A stretch of 6,360 nt of DNA, taken from an uncultured Mesorhizobium sp. (GTDB lineage: Bacteria > Pseudomonadota > Alphaproteobacteria > Rhizobiales > Rhizobiaceae). A model generated the notes under the pieces. It ran no database searches and was not told the DNA's origin. It saw only the letters and a program-made list of their open reading frames with translations. The stretch is from NCBI GenBank assembly GCA_950071955.1, contig CATMOC010000227.1, forward strand, positions 1 to 6,360. Reading direction: 5' to 3'. This document shows positions 4,555 through 6,360 of the stretch, piece after piece (positions within the stretch are counted from its first letter, which is position 1; each line of letters begins with the position of its first letter). The translations under genes and the position numbers were made by a program.

Positions 4555-6360
4555 GCGCTCGGGAAGCCATCGGGACGAAGCAGGCGATCGGGCTGCTCGT
4601 CTGCCTGTTGGCAGCCGTCGTCAACGTCGTCATCGCGACACACACGCCCATGACGCTGCTTGCGGACGCATTCGGCGACGACGCGACGTTCATCCGCGCG
4701 GCGAACACCCTGCTGTCCGGAAATTATCTCGGAGACTACAATTCCGCGACGCTGACAAAAGGCCCCGGCTATTCCATCTTCCTGGCGCTCGGCCACCTCA
4801 CGGGCCTGGCTGCAAGCCTGACGATTGCGCTGTTTTTCCTCACGGCGCTCGCAGCCTTCAGCTACATGGTCGCGAGGACGTACGGGGCATTCCTCGCGGG
4901 AGCCCTGGTCTTCGTCCTTGGCGCGTTGCATCCCGTCTTGCCGATGGAACGCTTCGTGCGGGATTCGATCTATCCGGCGCAAGTGCTGCTGATGCTGGCC
5001 GCGTTCATGGCCGCGTTCTACGTCTTCCGGTACCGTCCCTTCCGCTTCGGCATTCTCGCGGGTCTCGCGCTGGGCTGGTTCTGGCTGACGCGCGAGGAGG
5101 GGCCGTGGGTGATCCCGGGTCTCGGCCTGCTCGCCTTCGGCGGGTTCGCGGTCGCCTGGCGCGACGGGCGCGGATTTCGACAGCCGGCCTACGCATCGCT
5201 GGCGATCGCCGGTGGCCTCCTGTTCTGCAATCTGGCCTATATCACCGCGAACTGGGCCGCCTACGGCTCCTTCGTCGGCAACGAGTTCAAGGAGAAGAAC
5301 TTCAGCCGGGCCCTCTCCTTGCTTCAATCGGTGCGGGACGGAGACCAGATTCCCTACGTGCCGATATCGAAATCCACGCGCCGCGTCGTGTACGGTGTCA
5401 GCCCGACCTTCGCCTTGCTCGAGAAGGGCCTCGATCCGACGAATCGTCCGATCGCCGATCATGGCTGCCAGTTTTACAAGCAGACATGCGGAGACTACGC
5501 CGGCGGTTGGTTCATCTGGCACTTTCGCTCCGCGGCGGCGGACGTGGGAGCCTTCGAGTCCCCGGAAACCGCGAGCGTCTTCTTCGGAAAGATGGCCGAC
5601 GAGATCGAGGCGGCATGCCGGGCGGACAGGCTGACATGCGAACCCGGCTTCCTGTCGCTGATGCCGCAGGTTCATCCAGAACAGGTTCGCATGCTCCCGA
5701 CGAAGTTCCTTCACGCGTCGGGTTTCTTGATGGATCCCGCGCGCCTCATCCACGACCGGCCGTCAAGCGGCTCGCTCGATCTTCGGAACTTCGCGCTCGA
5801 CGTCTTGAATTATCCGCGAATCCGATCGACCGCGGGCCCGGGCAGGACGTTGATCCTGCGGTTCTGGTGGACGCCCAAGGCCGAAGCGTGGCCCGCGTTC
5901 ACCGTCATGGATGCCGCGGGATTTCCGGCCATCCAGACGCTCGAATACCAGGCCGCGGGAGGCAGACCGGCATCCGGTCCGGTCGGGCTCACGATTACGA
6001 CGCGATGCGACGTGAAGTGCACCCTGCTAGTAGAACCGGGGCCGGGCCGGGAACGTCTGACGATTCCCCTTGCGGATGCGTTCGACGAGCCGAAAACGTA
6101 CGCCACCGCCTATGGTCGGCTGCTGCTGAGCGTCAACGACACGCTTCCCGATGGACAAGAATCGACGATCGTCCCAAGGATACGCGGCATGATCGCCGCG
6201 GCATACGTGCCGCTTCTCTGGGTCCTCGTGCCGCTGGGAGTGGCTACGATGGCCGTCGCGGCACCGATGTCGCTCTTCAGGCGGGCACATCTCGAATGCG
6301 CGGTGCTGGCGGCGAGCCTCTGGGGCCTGGTGATCTGCCGGCTCGCGCTCATCGCGCTGA
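4545..6360 (+). CDS. GT-C-like multi-spanning membrane glycosyltransferase, C-terminus beyond window
   Basis: The frame is open from ATG 4545 to the edge, giving at least 605 residues with no stop seen. The first helix is about 14-32. The next loop (33-74) contains D45-D46 and KGPG (72-75), which resemble the acidic first periplasmic loop and downstream Lys-Pro motif of GT39/ArnT-type enzymes. Further hydrophobic segments cover about 76-110, 113-132, 143-161, 168-181, 188-204 and 216-236. A roughly 310-residue soluble part (237-547) precedes helices at about 548-573 and 583-605. Basic loops RYRPFR (162-167), RDGRGFR (205-211) and RR (579-580) fit a cytoplasmic side, which puts the soluble part in the periplasm. 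The soluble part holds cysteine pairs C308/C315, C358/C365 and C488/C492. By family analogy the protein would transfer a sugar from a polyprenyl-phosphate donor to a glycan outside the membrane. It overlaps the preceding gene by 10 nt. It could instead be a membrane protein of another role. Confidence 0.75.
   Translation, partial: MHLSAREAIGTKQAIGLLVCLLAAVVNVVIATHTPMTLLADAFGDDATFIRAANTLLSGNYLGDYNSATLTKGPGYSIFLALGHLTGLAASLTIALFFLTALAAFSYMVARTYGAFLAGALVFVLGALHPVLPMERFVRDSIYPAQVLLMLAAFMAAFYVFRYRPFRFGILAGLALGWFWLTREEGPWVIPGLGLLAFGGFAVAWRDGRGFRQPAYASLAIAGGLLFCNLAYITANWAAYGSFVGNEFKEKNFSRALSLLQSVRDGDQIPYVPISKSTRRVVYGVSPTFALLEKGLDPTNRPIADHGCQFYKQTCGDYAGGWFIWHFRSAAADVGAFESPETASVFFGKMADEIEAACRADRLTCEPGFLSLMPQVHPEQVRMLPTKFLHASGFLMDPARLIHDRPSSGSLDLRNFALDVLNYPRIRSTAGPGRTLILRFWWTPKAEAWPAFTVMDAAGFPAIQTLEYQAAGGRPASGPVGLTITTRCDVKCTLLVEPGPGRERLTIPLADAFDEPKTYATAYGRLLLSVNDTLPDGQESTIVPRIRGMIAAAYVPLLWVLVPLGVATMAVAAPMSLFRRAHLECAVLAASLWGLVICRLALIAL

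Noticed and set aside
4197..5753. A 518-codon minus-strand open frame.
   Set aside because: It lies opposite the end of the second methyltransferase and the GT-C gene. Its product is a low-complexity Arg/Glu/Gln-rich chain without motifs, typical of antisense frames in high-GC DNA.
1..6360. CRISPR array, tRNA, rRNA, phage or toxin-antitoxin signals.
   Set aside because: I saw no regularly spaced repeats, no cloverleaf-type sequence, and no small gene pair of that kind. Almost all of 141-6360 is accounted for by six genes and one divergent gap.

Overview
The window is high-GC DNA (my estimate is low-to-mid 60s percent) with dense, GC3-rich coding sequence and short or overlapping gene junctions. 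The protein flavour suggests a Gram-negative proteobacterium, most likely an alphaproteobacterium (rhizobial or rhodospirillal type). That assignment is an inference from composition and family resemblance, because no rRNA or other marker is present. The content is a cell-surface glycan locus.

Layout: positions 1-140 hold no convincing gene. There is only a short open tail at the extreme left that faintly resembles the end of an IS-type transposase. galE (UDP-glucose 4-epimerase) lies on the minus strand at 141-1142, starting at a GTG with a strong Shine-Dalgarno sequence. A 279-bp divergent intergenic region (1143-1421) carries candidate promoters in both directions. From 1422 to the right edge, five plus-strand genes form an evident operon: a class I SAM methyltransferase (1422-2237), a small GtrA-family four-helix membrane protein (2234-2632), a family 2 glycosyltransferase with a C-terminal membrane domain (2662-3861), a second SAM-methyltransferase-like protein with an unusual cofactor loop (3865-4554), and a large multi-spanning GT-C-like membrane protein (4545 to beyond 6360, cut by the window edge).

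How they may work together: GtrA protein, membrane-anchored GT2 and multi-spanning GT-C transferase are the three parts of the known Gtr-type scheme. In that scheme a GT2 loads a sugar onto a polyprenyl phosphate on the cytoplasmic face, GtrA helps move it across the membrane, and the GT-C enzyme transfers it to a glycan on the outer face. Here two methyltransferases are interleaved with these parts, so a methylated sugar or methylated glycan is a reasonable hypothesis. GalE would supply UDP-galactose for the same or a neighbouring polymer. The sugar, the acceptor and the methylation target cannot be read from the sequence. The least ordinary parts are the GT-C protein's roughly 310-residue predicted periplasmic domain with three cysteine pairs, and the second methyltransferase's non-canonical motif I.
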